Position numbers and translations under genes: made by a program. From assembly GCF_900141855.1 (NCBI RefSeq), contig NZ_FQYU01000009.1, positions 62,001-126,000 of the forward strand: a DNA stretch of 64,000 nucleotides. The letters run 5' to 3'. The notes under the pieces are model-generated. The model saw only the letters and a program-made list of their open reading frames with translations. It searched no databases and was not told the DNA's origin. Below, piece by piece: positions 41,612-51,562 of the stretch. Source of the stretch: Pseudozobellia thermophila (GTDB lineage Bacteria > Bacteroidota > Bacteroidia > Flavobacteriales > Flavobacteriaceae). The first letter of the stretch is position 1; every line of letters starts with the position of its first letter.

Positions 41612-44123
41612 AATCTACCGTTTTTTTATTGTTTGCCTAGGCCTCGCTTTCTTGACCCTACCTTCCAAAACAAAGGCCCAAGAAGTTTCCGATTACATTC
41701 TGTTGACCGAGCTGCTCGGCGACCTCGAACAGGAACACGATATCAAGTTCTCTTATGTGGACCAAAACATCGAACGGTTAAAAATAAAAAAACCGGCTTC
41801 GAAGGCCTTGGAATCCATTCTCGCTGAAATAGAGGCACAGACCCAACTGCGCTTCGAAAAGCTAAGCGCACGCTACTATGCCCTTACCCTAAACGAGGCC
41901 TTGGATATTTGCGCGACGGTCTTGGACAATTTTAGGCAAAACACGGTAAGTGGCGCCACGGTTGAAGTCTTGAGTAGCGACATAGCCATAGTTACCGATG
42001 GCAACGGCCATTTTGCATTACAGGACATCCCCAAGGATGCGGTGTTGCGCATCGCCCATATGGGCTTTAAAAACCTCATCGTCAAGGCCTCCGACCTAAC
42101 CGGACAATCCCCCTGTAAAACCTTGCTGTTGGCCCAATTCTACCATCAACTGGAAGAAGTCGTGGTCTACGATTACCTGACCAAGGGACTTGTAAAGCAA
42201 CCCGATGGAAGCATCGAAATGAGCAATGGGGAAATGGGTATCCTTCCGGGTTTGACCGAGCCCGATGTACTCCAGGGAATACAGGCCCTGCCAGGTATAA
42301 AAAGCATCGACGAAACCGTATCGGACATCAACATTAGAGGAGGCAGCAACGACCAGAACCTCATTCTTTGGGACGGTATAAAAATGTACCAATCCGGGCA
42401 TTTTTTCGGACTCATTTCTGCCTTTAACCCCTATTTGACGGAAAAGGTTTCCCTGATCAAAAACGGCACCAGCAGCCAATACGGCGATGGGGTGAGCGGT
42501 ATTATCGACATGCATACCAAAAACGAAGTGGCCGATCGGTATTACGGCGGCGCCGGTTTTAACCTCATCGGTGGCGATGCCTTTGGCCACATCCCCATAA
42601 AGGACAACCTTGCGGTGCAGTTTTCGGCGAGGCGATCCCTTACCGACCTGGTCGACACCCCTACCTACAAAAAATTCTTTACCCGGGCATTCGACGAAAA
42701 CGAAATGGCACAGGATGGCAATTTCTACTTTTACGATTTTACCGGAAAGGTACTTTACGACATCAACGAAGTACAAAAAATACGCTTGAGCTTTATCAAT
42801 ATCAACAATCTCTTGGATTATTCAGAGCATGGAATGGATGGCGGAACCCCGACCCAGAGTGCACTTGACCAAACCAACCTTTCGTTCGGCACAAGCCTGA
42901 TAAGCGAATGGGGCGAAAAATTCTCGACCCAAGTCAACGCCTATTACACCCGGTACGACCTCAAGGCCGAAAATAGGGGCTCCAACGCCCAACAAGTTCT
43001 CTTCCAGAACAACAGGGTCGAAGAGACCTCGGCCAAACTGAACACCATCTACCGGCCCAATACGAAGCTGAGCTGGCTGAACGGATATCAGTTTAGCGAG
43101 ACGGGCATTGCGAACGGAACCAATGTCACCCAACCCCCTTTTCAAAGTAACGTACGCGATATAGTACGCAGCCATGCCCTATTTACGGAATTTACCTATA
43201 CCGCCGACAAACAAAGATTATTCTTGCAAGGAGGCCTGCGGTTCAATATCTTAACGAACCCCGGGTCTTATGAAGAGTTCATTGTCGAACCCCGACTCAG
43301 CCTCAACTATAGGTTGACCTCCCAGTTGAAATTAGTGGCCTTAGGAGAATTTAAAAGCCAGGCCACCAATCAAATTTTGGATTTGGAACAAAATTTTTTG
43401 GGCATAGAAAAAAGGAGGTGGATCGTTTCAGATGGCGAAACCCTGCCCATCACCAAAAGTAAGCAGGGTTCCCTGGGACTAAACTACGACACCCGGCACC
43501 TCTACATCGGGGCCGAGGCATTTTACAAGGAAGTAAACGGCATAAGCACGCTTACCCAAGGCTTTCAGAACCAAGACCAGTTCAATGGGGAGATCGGCAG
43601 CTACGAGGTTAAGGGCATTGAATTTCTCATTAACCGCAAAACGGATCATTATAGTATTTGGGCCAGCTATACCTTTAATGTCAACAATTACCATTTTCCC
43701 GACCTCATGCCACCCAAATTTCCCAACAACCTGGATATCAAGCACGCTGTCACCTTGGCCGGAACGTATACCTTGGACCATTTCAAAGTGGGGGTCGGAC
43801 TTAATTACCACACCGGAAGGCCTTTTACCGAGCCAACCGACGACGCTCCCATCGACACTACCTTTTTTCCCTACCGCATCAATTACAAGGAGGCCAACAG
43901 TAGTCGGCTTCCCGAATATTTACGCGCCGACTTTTCGGCCACCTACAACTTCGATCTAAGCGAAACCCTTAAGGCCTCGGCCGGCATATCGGTACTGAAC
44001 CTTACCAACCGAAAGAACACCCTGAACACCTACTATCAACTTAACGAACAAAACGAAATGGAGTCGGTTACCACAACCTCCTTGGGCCTAACACCGAATG
44101 TCAGCTTTAGGATCAGGTTCTAA
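41601..44123 (+). CDS. TonB-dependent receptor with STN signalling domain
   Basis: This is an 840-residue outer-membrane receptor precursor. A signal peptide (about residues 1-27, TKA-QEV) is followed by an STN (secretin/TonB short N-terminal) domain (about 30-90) that signals to FecR. A carboxypeptidase-regulatory-like beta domain (about 100-170), a plug (VSDINIRGGSNDQNLILWDG and the following SSQYGDGVSGIIDMHTK, in part) and a 22-strand type beta barrel end in FRIRF. No SusD partner is next to it, so the ligand may be a siderophore or oligosaccharide rather than a SusCD cargo. The ATG at 41601 is chosen; the longer start lies inside fecR. Confidence 0.9.
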   Translation: MANKIYRFFIVCLGLAFLTLPSKTKAQEVSDYILLTELLGDLEQEHDIKFSYVDQNIERLKIKKPASKALESILAEIEAQTQLRFEKLSARYYALTLNEALDICATVLDNFRQNTVSGATVEVLSSDIAIVTDGNGHFALQDIPKDAVLRIAHMGFKNLIVKASDLTGQSPCKTLLLAQFYHQLEEVVVYDYLTKGLVKQPDGSIEMSNGEMGILPGLTEPDVLQGIQALPGIKSIDETVSDINIRGGSNDQNLILWDGIKMYQSGHFFGLISAFNPYLTEKVSLIKNGTSSQYGDGVSGIIDMHTKNEVADRYYGGAGFNLIGGDAFGHIPIKDNLAVQFSARRSLTDLVDTPTYKKFFTRAFDENEMAQDGNFYFYDFTGKVLYDINEVQKIRLSFININNLLDYSEHGMDGGTPTQSALDQTNLSFGTSLISEWGEKFSTQVNAYYTRYDLKAENRGSNAQQVLFQNNRVEETSAKLNTIYRPNTKLSWLNGYQFSETGIANGTNVTQPPFQSNVRDIVRSHALFTEFTYTADKQRLFLQGGLRFNILTNPGSYEEFIVEPRLSLNYRLTSQLKLVALGEFKSQATNQILDLEQNFLGIEKRRWIVSDGETLPITKSKQGSLGLNYDTRHLYIGAEAFYKEVNGISTLTQGFQNQDQFNGEIGSYEVKGIEFLINRKTDHYSIWASYTFNVNNYHFPDLMPPKFPNNLDIKHAVTLAGTYTLDHFKVGVGLNYHTGRPFTEPTDDAPIDTTFFPYRINYKEANSSRLPEYLRADFSATYNFDLSETLKASAGISVLNLTNRKNTLNTYYQLNEQNEMESVTTTSLGLTPNVSFRIRF

Positions 44124-44401
44124 GACAAACACGGTGTAAACCACCCCGCCCTTCGGTCGGAAACGTTTTTTGCACCGGCCCAAGAAAGTGTATTTTTTAG
44201 TTTCCGGAATGGCAAGCAAGACCAAAGAAGTCCGGTAGCTCCCGGCCATCCTGCCCTTGGCACATGCCCCACATCAGCTGGTATCGGCCTGTTGACCAAA
44301 GCATTCCCATATACAAAACAGTTAGGCCACCATGGCCTGCTTGCCTTTCGCTACCATTCACCTTATCTTATGCCTAAAAGAATGCAAAAAACTATCTCCC
44401 A

Positions 44402-45088
44402 ATGAAAAAACAAAGACCCAAAGTTCTATTTTTTGATGTAAACGAAACCTTACTGGACCTCGCCCCCATGAAAAAAAAGATGGCCCATGTATTGGGAGGG
44501 AATGGCAATTTATTGTCGTTGTGGTTTACCACGCTGCTCCAATATACCTTGGTTACATCGGCCAGTGGGCGTTATAAGGATTTTGTGGACATCGGGGCGG
44601 CTACCCTACAAATGGTCGCTGCCAACCACGGAATGGCACTGACGAAGAAAGAGGCCAGGCAAAGCGTAAGTTCGTCCCTGCTATCCCTGCCCGCGCACCC
44701 CGAAGTAAAAGGGGCGTTGACAGCCTTGAAAAAGGCAGGTTACAGGCTCGCGGCCTTTACCAACGGTTCGAACGAAGGGGTCAAGGCCCAATTCGAATTT
44801 GCCGGTCTTACCGACCATTTCGAAGAAAGGCTAAGTGTCGAGGACGCGGGAAAGTCCAAGCCCTTCGGTGAAGCCTACGAATGGGCGGCCCGTACGATGA
44901 ATGTCGATCCGGAAGACTGCATGATGATCGCCGCCCATGGCTGGGACGTTGCCGGAGCCCAATGGGCCGGCTGGCGCGCCGCATTTATCGAACGCCCGGG
45001 GCAACAATTGTTTCCACTGGCGCCCCGAGCGGAAATTGTGGAAACGGATCTAATGAAGGTTGCCGACATCCTTATCGAATACCGATAG
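44402..45088 (+). CDS. Haloacid-dehalogenase-type hydrolase
   Basis: This is a 228-residue HAD-superfamily protein close to (S)-2-haloacid dehalogenases (type II). The nucleophile Asp is D12 in FFDVNETLLDL. The Ser/Thr motif is AAFTNGSNEGV, the Lys is in AGKSKPFGEAYEWA, and the acidic motif is near MIAAHGWDVAGA. The same fold includes phosphatases, and a dehalogenase substrate is not proven by sequence. The start is the ATG at 44402. The 278-bp region upstream, after the receptor gene, holds no visible gene. Confidence 0.85.
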   Translation: MKKQRPKVLFFDVNETLLDLAPMKKKMAHVLGGNGNLLSLWFTTLLQYTLVTSASGRYKDFVDIGAATLQMVAANHGMALTKKEARQSVSSSLLSLPAHPEVKGALTALKKAGYRLAAFTNGSNEGVKAQFEFAGLTDHFEERLSVEDAGKSKPFGEAYEWAARTMNVDPEDCMMIAAHGWDVAGAQWAGWRAAFIERPGQQLFPLAPRAEIVETDLMKVADILIEYR

Positions 45089-45108
45089 CAAGCCAACAAG
45101 AAAATGGC

Positions 45109-46893
45109 CTACATGCGCTCGGGCACCCCGATTCCCAATAATTTAAAGGCCGAGGCGATCACCTCGCCCACCTTTTTGGCCAATTTGACCCGAAACGCCT
45201 TTTTGGTCCGGTCGGCTTCCCCCAAAATGGAAACCTGCTGATAGAACGAGTTAAACTCCTTCACCAGGTCGTAGGTGTAGTTGGCAATCAGGGCCGGACT
45301 GTAATTTTCGGCGGCCAACTGAATGGTTTCGGGATATAACTGCAGTTGCTTGATCAGTTCCTTCTCCTTCGGATGAAGTTCGGTTACACTTGCCGGACCT
45401 TCGTCAAAGGCACCGGTTTCTTCCGCCTTTCTTAATATCGACTGGATCCTTGCGTAGGTGTACTGGATAAACGGCCCCGTATTCCCTTGAAAATCCACCG
45501 ACTCTTCCGGGTCGAACAGGATTCGTTTTTTGGGATCGACTTTCAAAATGTAATATTTTAAGGCCCCGAGCCCGATCATCTTATAAAGTTCTCGCTTCTG
45601 CGCTTCGGAGTAATCTTCCAATTTGCCCAGCTCAGCCGCAATATCGGCCGCGGTCTGGGCCATTTCCTGCATCAGGTCGTCGGCGTCGACAACCGTCCCC
45701 TCCCTACTCTTCATCTTTCCGCTCGGCAAATCGACCATACCGTAGCTCAAATGGTGTAGTTTTTCCGACCAGGAAAAGCCCAATTTTTTAAGTATCAGGA
45801 ACAGCACCTTAAAATGATAGTCTTGTTCGTTGCCAACGGTATATACCATACCGTTGACATCGGGGTGGTCCTTTACCCGTTGAATGGCCGTACCGATGTC
45901 TTGGGTCATGTACACCGCCGTACCATCGGAACGCAATACGATCTTCTCGTCGAGGCCTTCGTCCGTCAGGTCGATCCAGACACTTCCGTCCTCCTTCCTG
46001 TAAAATACCCCTTTCTCAAGGCCTTGGGCCACTACGTCCTTACCCAACAGATAGGTATCGCTTTCGTAGTAGAGCGTGTCAAAATCGACTCCCAGGTTTT
46101 TATAGGTTTCTTCGAACCCCTCGTATACCCACCCGTTCATTTTTTTCCACAAGGCTACGACCTCATCGTCTCCGGCTTCCCACTTTCGCAGCATTTCCTG
46201 GGCTTCCAAAAGGATCGGGGCCTCCTTTTCGGCCACTTCCTTGTCGACACCTTGGGCCACCATCGCGGCAATTTCCTCCTTATAGGCCTTATCGAAGGCC
46301 ACGTAATAGTTGCCCACCAATTTATCGCCCTTGAGTCCGGTACTTTCAGGCGTTTCACCGTTCCCGAAGCGCTTCCAGGCCAACATACTCTTACATATAT
46401 GGATGCCCCGGTCGTTGATGATCTGTGTTTTGTACACCTTATTACCGGAAGCCTTTAGGATCTCGGATACGGAATAGCCCAAAAGATTGTTTCTTATATG
46501 CCCCAGGTGCAGGGGTTTGTTGGTATTCGGCGAAGAATACTCCACCATGACGGCACCGCTGTCGTTGCTGGCGGCATATCCGTAGTCGGCCACATCTTGG
46601 ATCTGTCCGAAAAAATCGATGTAAAACGAATCGTCAATAACGATATTCAAAAAGCCCTTGATCACGTTATAACCCGAAACGGCCTGGACCTGATCTTTCA
46701 GATAGGCCCCGATCTGCTCCCCGATCTGGGCCGGATTTCCCTTTACATAACGCAGCATGGGAAAAACCACTACCGTGATGTCCCCTTCAAAATCCTTTCG
46801 TGTCGGCTGAAATTCTACTTGAGGTAATTCTACCGAAAACAGTTCGGCCACCGCTTCCTTTACCTTTGCTTCCAAAATCGTCTCAATACCCAT
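45109..46893 (-). CDS. argS: Arginyl-tRNA synthetase
   Basis: This is a 594-residue class I aminoacyl-tRNA synthetase that charges tRNA-Arg. The N-terminal domain contacts tRNA. The HIGH signature is LHLGHIRNNLLG. The KMSK-like signature is KMKSREGTVVD, and the C-terminal anticodon-binding DALR domain ends in Phe/Lys-rich helices. The ATG at 46893 is used; an alternative start 27 bp upstream adds a short non-conserved extension. A -7 element lies 25-32 bp upstream. There is no T-box or leader-peptide signal visible in the short 5' region. Confidence 0.95.
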   Translation of the reverse strand: MGIETILEAKVKEAVAELFSVELPQVEFQPTRKDFEGDITVVVFPMLRYVKGNPAQIGEQIGAYLKDQVQAVSGYNVIKGFLNIVIDDSFYIDFFGQIQDVADYGYAASNDSGAVMVEYSSPNTNKPLHLGHIRNNLLGYSVSEILKASGNKVYKTQIINDRGIHICKSMLAWKRFGNGETPESTGLKGDKLVGNYYVAFDKAYKEEIAAMVAQGVDKEVAEKEAPILLEAQEMLRKWEAGDDEVVALWKKMNGWVYEGFEETYKNLGVDFDTLYYESDTYLLGKDVVAQGLEKGVFYRKEDGSVWIDLTDEGLDEKIVLRSDGTAVYMTQDIGTAIQRVKDHPDVNGMVYTVGNEQDYHFKVLFLILKKLGFSWSEKLHHLSYGMVDLPSGKMKSREGTVVDADDLMQEMAQTAADIAAELGKLEDYSEAQKRELYKMIGLGALKYYILKVDPKKRILFDPEESVDFQGNTGPFIQYTYARIQSILRKAEETGAFDEGPASVTELHPKEKELIKQLQLYPETIQLAAENYSPALIANYTYDLVKEFNSFYQQVSILGEADRTKKAFRVKLAKKVGEVIASAFKLLGIGVPERM

Positions 46894-46917
46894 GGGTTCT
46901 TCTCGTATATAAGGTTG

Positions 46918-46925
46918 CAAAACTA
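46918..46925 (-). promoter_or_regulatory. -7 element for argS
   Basis: On the minus strand TAGTTTTG fits TAnnTTTG and lies 25 bp upstream of the ATG at 46893. Confidence 0.6.
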
Positions 46926-47069
46926 ATCATTTTTGTGCTTTTCCATTGCTGTTGCGTCCAGATTCGTTCGGAAAGGGTCCGAAGGACTTCACGGTTTTCA
47001 GTATCTTTATTGAAATAGCGGTCCATCCGATTTTTTCATAAGTCAAGATAGGCCATAAGCCAAGTCATT

Positions 47070-47495
47070 ATGCTGCTCAACGTATCGTATTCCAACAAGG
47101 AACTTACCCGAAAAATAGACCGTGCCGTAGGCAAGCCCTTTACACTCAGACAACGTTGGGCCATGGGCGGTATCGGTTCGCCCAGGTTGTTCATCACCGA
47201 AACGAGTACCGAAATCAGAAACCTGCTCATTCTCGACAACCATCGGGATCAGTGCAACATTGAAATGCGCCCAAAGGGCATTGTGGTAAGGTTTAGGTCT
47301 TTGCTTGAAACTTTTGCCCTGGTGATCCCCTACTACAAATTGGCCGTATACAAAGGCAATTCGGCGACATATACCCTTCACCGCGACCATCATTTTATAA
47401 GGATAACGGGCGACACCAAGGCCGTCCAACAGTTTTTCAAAAAGCTTTTGGGTTACAAGGCGGACAATGCCCCAACCCCAATCGAAGACCTATAG
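47070..47495 (+). CDS. Conserved small protein, function unknown
   Basis: This is a 141-residue soluble protein. Its beta-rich core and the pattern PRLFITETSTEIRNLLILDN, then RSLLETFALVIPYYKLAVYKG, then DHHFIRITGDTKAVQQFF, suggest a PH-like or ferredoxin-like domain, but I do not recognise a named family. There are no catalytic motifs or signal peptide. It lies 176 bp from argS (divergent) and 24 bp before the SDR/DUF2867 gene, with which it may be co-transcribed. A near match TATCTTTA to the -7 element lies 61 bp upstream of the start. Confidence 0.65.
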   Translation: MLLNVSYSNKELTRKIDRAVGKPFTLRQRWAMGGIGSPRLFITETSTEIRNLLILDNHRDQCNIEMRPKGIVVRFRSLLETFALVIPYYKLAVYKGNSATYTLHRDHHFIRITGDTKAVQQFFKKLLGYKADNAPTPIEDL

Positions 47496-47519
47496 GGCCG
47501 AACCCCGTAAAACATCCCC

Positions 47520-48947
47520 ATGAAAATTCTACTTACAGGAGCCAATGGATACATAGGAATGCGATTGTTGCCCCAATTGCTGAAAGAAGGCCACAAGGTG
47601 GTCTGTGCGGTACGCGACGAAACCCGTTTTTCGATAAGCGGGGAGATGCGCGACCAAATCGAGGTTGTAGAAATCGACTTCTTAAAAAATGTAGAATCGG
47701 GTAAGCTTCCCCAAGACATCGAAGCGGCCTACTTCCTCATCCATTCGATGAGCGCCTCTACCGACACCTTCGATAAAATGGAGGCCCAAACCGCCAAGAA
47801 CTTCAATTCGTACATGGCCAAAACCGGTGTAAAACAGGTTGTTTACCTCAGTGGCATCGTAAACGACGAACAACTATCAAAACACCTTCAATCGCGTAAA
47901 AACGTCGAACAGATCTTATACCAGGGCCCCTTCGAGCTTACCGTGCTTCGCGCCGGCATTATAGTCGGATCGGGCAGTTCGAGCTTTGAAATAATTCGCG
48001 ACCTATGCGAGAAGCTCCCCGTAATGATAACCCCCAAATGGGTCTTGACCAAAACGCAACCGATTGCCATACGCGACGTCATCGCATTTTTGACGGGGGT
48101 TCTGGGGCGGCCGGAAACCTATAATGCCTCCTTTGACATTGCAGGTCCGGATGTGTTGAGCTACAAAGAAATGTTGGTTCAATACGCCAAGGCCCGGGGA
48201 TTTAAAAATTGGATCCTCACGGTTCCCGTAATGACCCCGAAACTATCGAGTTATTGGCTGTATTTTGTTACCTCCACCTCCTACAAGCTGGCCATGAACC
48301 TAGTGGACAGCATGAAAATAGAAGTGGTTGCCAAAGACCGGCGGCTTCAGGAAATACTGAACATCGAGCCCCATACCTACCGCGAGGCCATTGACTTGGC
48401 CTTTAAAAAAATCGAACAGAACCAGGTTATCAGCAGCTGGAAGGACAGCATGGTCAGCGGCCGTTTTAAAAAAGACCTCGGCCAATTCATCCAGGTACCC
48501 AAGTACGGGGTACTGACCGACAAGAAAGCCATCAAAGTAGACCATCCCGAGCAGGTTTTGTCGAACATTTGGAAGATCGGGGGCGAAAACGGATGGTACT
48601 ACGGCAACCGGCTTTGGAAGATCAGGGGTTTCCTTGACAAACTGTTCGGTGGGGTCGGACTCAGAAGGGGGCGTACCCATGCCCACAAAATCTACGCAGG
48701 CGACTCGCTCGACTTTTGGAGGGTACTCTTGGCCGACAGGGAGGGAAAACGCCTATTGCTCTTTGCCGAAATGAAACTCCCCGGCGAAGCGTGGTTGGAA
48801 TTTAAAATAGACAAAGACCAGGTACTGCACCAAACGGCCACCTTTAGGCCGAGGGGACTTAAGGGAAGATTGTACTGGTACAGCTTGGTTCCCTTTCATT
48901 ATTTTATATTTGGGGGTATGGTCCGCAACATTGCCAAAACACCCTAA
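47520..48947 (+). CDS. SDR-family NAD(P)-binding protein with DUF2867 domain
   Basis: This is a 475-residue protein. The N-terminal 300 residues form an atypical short-chain dehydrogenase Rossmann fold (GANGYIGMRLLPQLL, AVRDETRF, YFLIHSMSAS, and a YLSGI in place of the classic YxxxK). The C-terminal 150 residues match DUF2867 (KIYAGDSLDFWRVLLADR, in part, then LPGEAWLEFKID). This fused form is common in Bacteroidota and Actinobacteria and is annotated only as NAD(P)H-binding. Reaction unknown. The start is the ATG at 47520. Confidence 0.82.
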   Translation: MKILLTGANGYIGMRLLPQLLKEGHKVVCAVRDETRFSISGEMRDQIEVVEIDFLKNVESGKLPQDIEAAYFLIHSMSASTDTFDKMEAQTAKNFNSYMAKTGVKQVVYLSGIVNDEQLSKHLQSRKNVEQILYQGPFELTVLRAGIIVGSGSSSFEIIRDLCEKLPVMITPKWVLTKTQPIAIRDVIAFLTGVLGRPETYNASFDIAGPDVLSYKEMLVQYAKARGFKNWILTVPVMTPKLSSYWLYFVTSTSYKLAMNLVDSMKIEVVAKDRRLQEILNIEPHTYREAIDLAFKKIEQNQVISSWKDSMVSGRFKKDLGQFIQVPKYGVLTDKKAIKVDHPEQVLSNIWKIGGENGWYYGNRLWKIRGFLDKLFGGVGLRRGRTHAHKIYAGDSLDFWRVLLADREGKRLLLFAEMKLPGEAWLEFKIDKDQVLHQTATFRPRGLKGRLYWYSLVPFHYFIFGGMVRNIAKTP

Positions 48948-48996
48948 GGGCATCCGGCCTTGGCCAGCGCGGTACGGAAAGCCTTAATACAAGACA

Positions 48997-50475
48997 ATGA
49001 ACACCTTAAAAAACCCTTTGCTATCGCTTTCCATAGGCCTGATCTTTCTCTTTACCCTGGTGGTGTTCCTTGCCACCGAAGCCAGTTACGAGGGCATCGA
49101 ACGGGCTTCCTTATGGGTGCGCAACTACTTTGGCCATTTTTACCTCTACCTGGGGCTGGCCTGCGTACTCCTCTTGCTGGGCATCGCCTTTTCGCCCTTG
49201 GGAAAAATAAGACTCGGCAAGAAGGGCACCCGACCCGAACATAGCCTTTGGGCCTGGACGGCCATGCTCTACAGCGCCGGTATGGGCGCGGGCATTTTGC
49301 TACGTGCCGTTCAGGAACCCGTTTTTATGCAGCAACACCCGCCCTATCTTTCCGACCTTCCCCCAGAAACACTGGCCCTCGAGTTCACTTTTTACCAATG
49401 GGGCTTTACCGCCTGGGCCTTTTATGGCCTTTTTGCCATGGTCGTAGGCTACGCCCTCTTCGTACGAAAAAAAAAGGTACGCGTAAGCGCCACGATAGAG
49501 GACACCATCAAAAACCCCATGGCTCGAACCGGTATCGATGTAATGACCATAATTACCACGGTATTCGGACTGATTGCCGCGGTGGGCCTGGGCACTACCC
49601 AGATCAATGGGGGGCTCAACCACATATTTCAATCCCAATTCGGATTGACCACAACCCTCTCATTGACATTTTTGGTATCGGCAATCGCATTTTACTCGGC
49701 ATGGCAAGGGGTGGACAAGGGTATAAAGGTGATTTCAAAACTGAACATCCTGGTGACCATGGCTATTTTGCTTTTCGTATTTTTTGCAAGCGATATCGGT
49801 GCCATCCTACGCTCCTTTGCCACGGCCACGGGGCATTACCTCATCGACTTTGTTCCGATGAGCCTTGCCTGGGGCGACTACGACCCCGGCATTGCCTTTC
49901 TGACGGACTGGACTTTCTATTACTGGGCCTTTTGGCTGGCCTGGGCCCCGTTCACGGGCATATTCATCGCACGGATATCCAAGGGACGAACCTTAAGGCA
50001 ATTGCTCTTGGGCGTGTTGGTCTTACCTTCGTTGGGTACCTTTTTCTGGTTTTCGGTTTTTGGTACTTCCTCATTTGACATCATTGATTCTTGGGGAAGT
50101 TACAGCGGCGAATTCGGTAATGTCTTCTCTTCCATTTTCGTGTTCTTTGAAAATTACCCCATGGCCTCGCTACTAAATTTCACTACGCTTTTTTTGTTGA
50201 TCAGTTTTTTGGTCACCTCGGTAGATTCGGCGGTTTTTGTACTCAGTATGTTCAGCGACCACGGCAAAAAATCACCGGGCAAACGGCACCGCCTGATCTG
50301 GTCGGTCTTTATCTTATTGGCCACAATGGCCATGATCCTATTGGGCCATGCCAAACCTGACATCGACGTGCTCACGGCAGTCCAAAAACTCTTGATCGTA
50401 ACTTCGCTTCCCTTTGCCCTGTTTATGGTGGTAATGGCCGGGGTATTCTTAGCGGAGGTAGTGAAACGCCCTTAA
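48997..50475 (+). CDS. BCCT-family betaine/choline/carnitine transporter
   Basis: This is a 492-residue inner-membrane secondary transporter of the BCCT family with about 12 helices. The family region WTFYYWAFWLAWAPFTGIFIARISKGRTLRQ is present (read in pieces), as are an earlier GMGAGILLRA and the DGGVDKGIK-like helix 4/5 stretch WQGVDKGIKVISKLN. The long charged tails of osmoregulated BetP are missing, so osmotic gating is not indicated. The substrate is probably a quaternary-ammonium compound (glycine betaine, choline or carnitine). The ATG at 48997 is 49 bp after the SDR gene. Confidence 0.86.
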   Translation: MNTLKNPLLSLSIGLIFLFTLVVFLATEASYEGIERASLWVRNYFGHFYLYLGLACVLLLLGIAFSPLGKIRLGKKGTRPEHSLWAWTAMLYSAGMGAGILLRAVQEPVFMQQHPPYLSDLPPETLALEFTFYQWGFTAWAFYGLFAMVVGYALFVRKKKVRVSATIEDTIKNPMARTGIDVMTIITTVFGLIAAVGLGTTQINGGLNHIFQSQFGLTTTLSLTFLVSAIAFYSAWQGVDKGIKVISKLNILVTMAILLFVFFASDIGAILRSFATATGHYLIDFVPMSLAWGDYDPGIAFLTDWTFYYWAFWLAWAPFTGIFIARISKGRTLRQLLLGVLVLPSLGTFFWFSVFGTSSFDIIDSWGSYSGEFGNVFSSIFVFFENYPMASLLNFTTLFLLISFLVTSVDSAVFVLSMFSDHGKKSPGKRHRLIWSVFILLATMAMILLGHAKPDIDVLTAVQKLLIVTSLPFALFMVVMAGVFLAEVVKRP

Positions 50476-50627
50476 ACCTGCCACCATCCAATGCATTGGC
50501 ATATAGCTGTTTCGGGCATGCCGCAAGCTTGGCTTAAGGAAGATATGGCGTTGACTTTACATCAAATTGCCGAGTTGGGCCATTCCGCTATCATCGTTGA
50601 TAAATGCTAATAACTACTGCCTTCCGC

Positions 50628-50663
50628 TTTTGACCTTGTTAGGGTAAACTTTTATTTTTACCC
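50628..50663 (+). promoter_or_regulatory. Promoter region of thyA with an overlapping inverted repeat
   Basis: TTTTG (50628-50632) and TATTTTTA (50653-50660, a one-base variant of TAnnTTTG) are 20 bp apart. GGGTAAA (50642-50648) and TTTACCC (50657-50663) form a 7-bp inverted repeat across the -7 element. The ATG at 50669 follows within 9 bp. Confidence 0.5.
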
Positions 50664-50668
50664 CTGCG

Positions 50669-51493
50669 ATGAAACAATACCACGATTTACTCAAACATGT
50701 ACTCGAAAACGGCAACCAAAAAGGCGACCGTACGGGTACCGGTACCAAAAGCGTTTTTGGTTACCAGATGCGTTTTGACCTTAGTGAGGGCTTTCCCATG
50801 GTCACTACCAAAAAGCTACATTTAAAATCCATCATTTACGAACTGCTGTGGTTTTTGAAGGGGGATACGAACATCGGTTACCTTCAGGAGCACGGGGTCC
50901 GCATCTGGAACGAATGGGCCGATGCGAACGGTGACCTAGGTCCGGTTTACGGCCACCAGTGGCGAAACTGGAACGACGATGAAATCGACCAGATCAAAGA
51001 GGTGGTCCATGCCCTGAAGAACAATCCGAACAGCCGGCGCATGCTGGTATCGGCCTGGAACCCCAGTGTACTTCCCGACACCTCCAAATCGTTTGCCGAA
51101 AACGTTGCGAACGGTAAGGCGGCCCTGCCCCCCTGTCACGCCTTCTTCCAATTTTACGTGGCCGACGGCAAACTGTCCTGTCAATTGTACCAACGTAGCG
51201 CCGATATCTTTTTGGGGGTTCCCTTCAACATCGCTTCCTATGCCCTTTTCACCATGATGATGGCCCAGGTATGCGGTTATCAAGCCGGTGAGTTTATCCA
51301 CACTTTCGGCGATGCCCATATCTATAACAACCATATGGAACAGGTCAACCTACAGTTGAGCAGGGAGCCCAGGCCCTTGCCCAAAATGATACTGAACCCC
51401 GAAATAAAGGATATTTTCGAGTTTAAATTCGAGGACTTCACATTGGTAGACTACGATCCGCATCCGCATATCAAAGGAGTAGTCGCGGTATAA
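50669..51493 (+). CDS. thyA: Thymidylate synthase
   Basis: This is a 274-residue enzyme that methylates dUMP to dTMP with methylenetetrahydrofolate. The catalytic Cys is C156 in [13 protein letters not shown]. The phosphate-binding Arg block is [10 protein letters not shown], and the substrate-binding [16 protein letters not shown] and THTFGDAH-like [14 protein letters not shown] are present. The length is close to the usual 264. Its partner enzyme dihydrofolate reductase is encoded about 7 kb away, and folD lies upstream in the window. Confidence 0.97.
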   Translation: MKQYHDLLKHVLENGNQKGDRTGTGTKSVFGYQMRFDLSEGFPMVTTKKLHLKSIIYELLWFLKGDTNIGYLQEHGVRIWNEWADANGDLGPVYGHQWRNWNDDEIDQIKEVVHALKNNPNSRRMLVSAWNPSVLPDTSKSFAENVANGKAALPPCHAFFQFYVADGKLSCQLYQRSADIFLGVPFNIASYALFTMMMAQVCGYQAGEFIHTFGDAHIYNNHMEQVNLQLSREPRPLPKMILNPEIKDIFEFKFEDFTLVDYDPHPHIKGVVAV

Positions 51494-51511
51494 CCCAAGG
51501 TATAGATCACT

Positions 51512-51554
51512 AAAAAAAAACCGGATGCAGCAATAATGGCTATGCGGCATCCGG
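51512..51554 (-). terminator. Terminator of the DUF6807 gene
   Basis: CCGGATGC (51521-51528) pairs with GCATCCGG (51547-51554) with an 18-nt loop. On the minus strand nine T follow (A-run at 51512-51520). It lies between two convergent genes and could also stop thyA messages. Confidence 0.8.
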
Positions 51555-51562
51555 ATTGTCTT

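Noticed and set aside
50488-50499. 12-bp palindrome CCAATGCATTGG after the BCCT gene
   Set aside because: A single perfect palindrome of this size with no promoter or T-tract next to it is not enough to assign a site.
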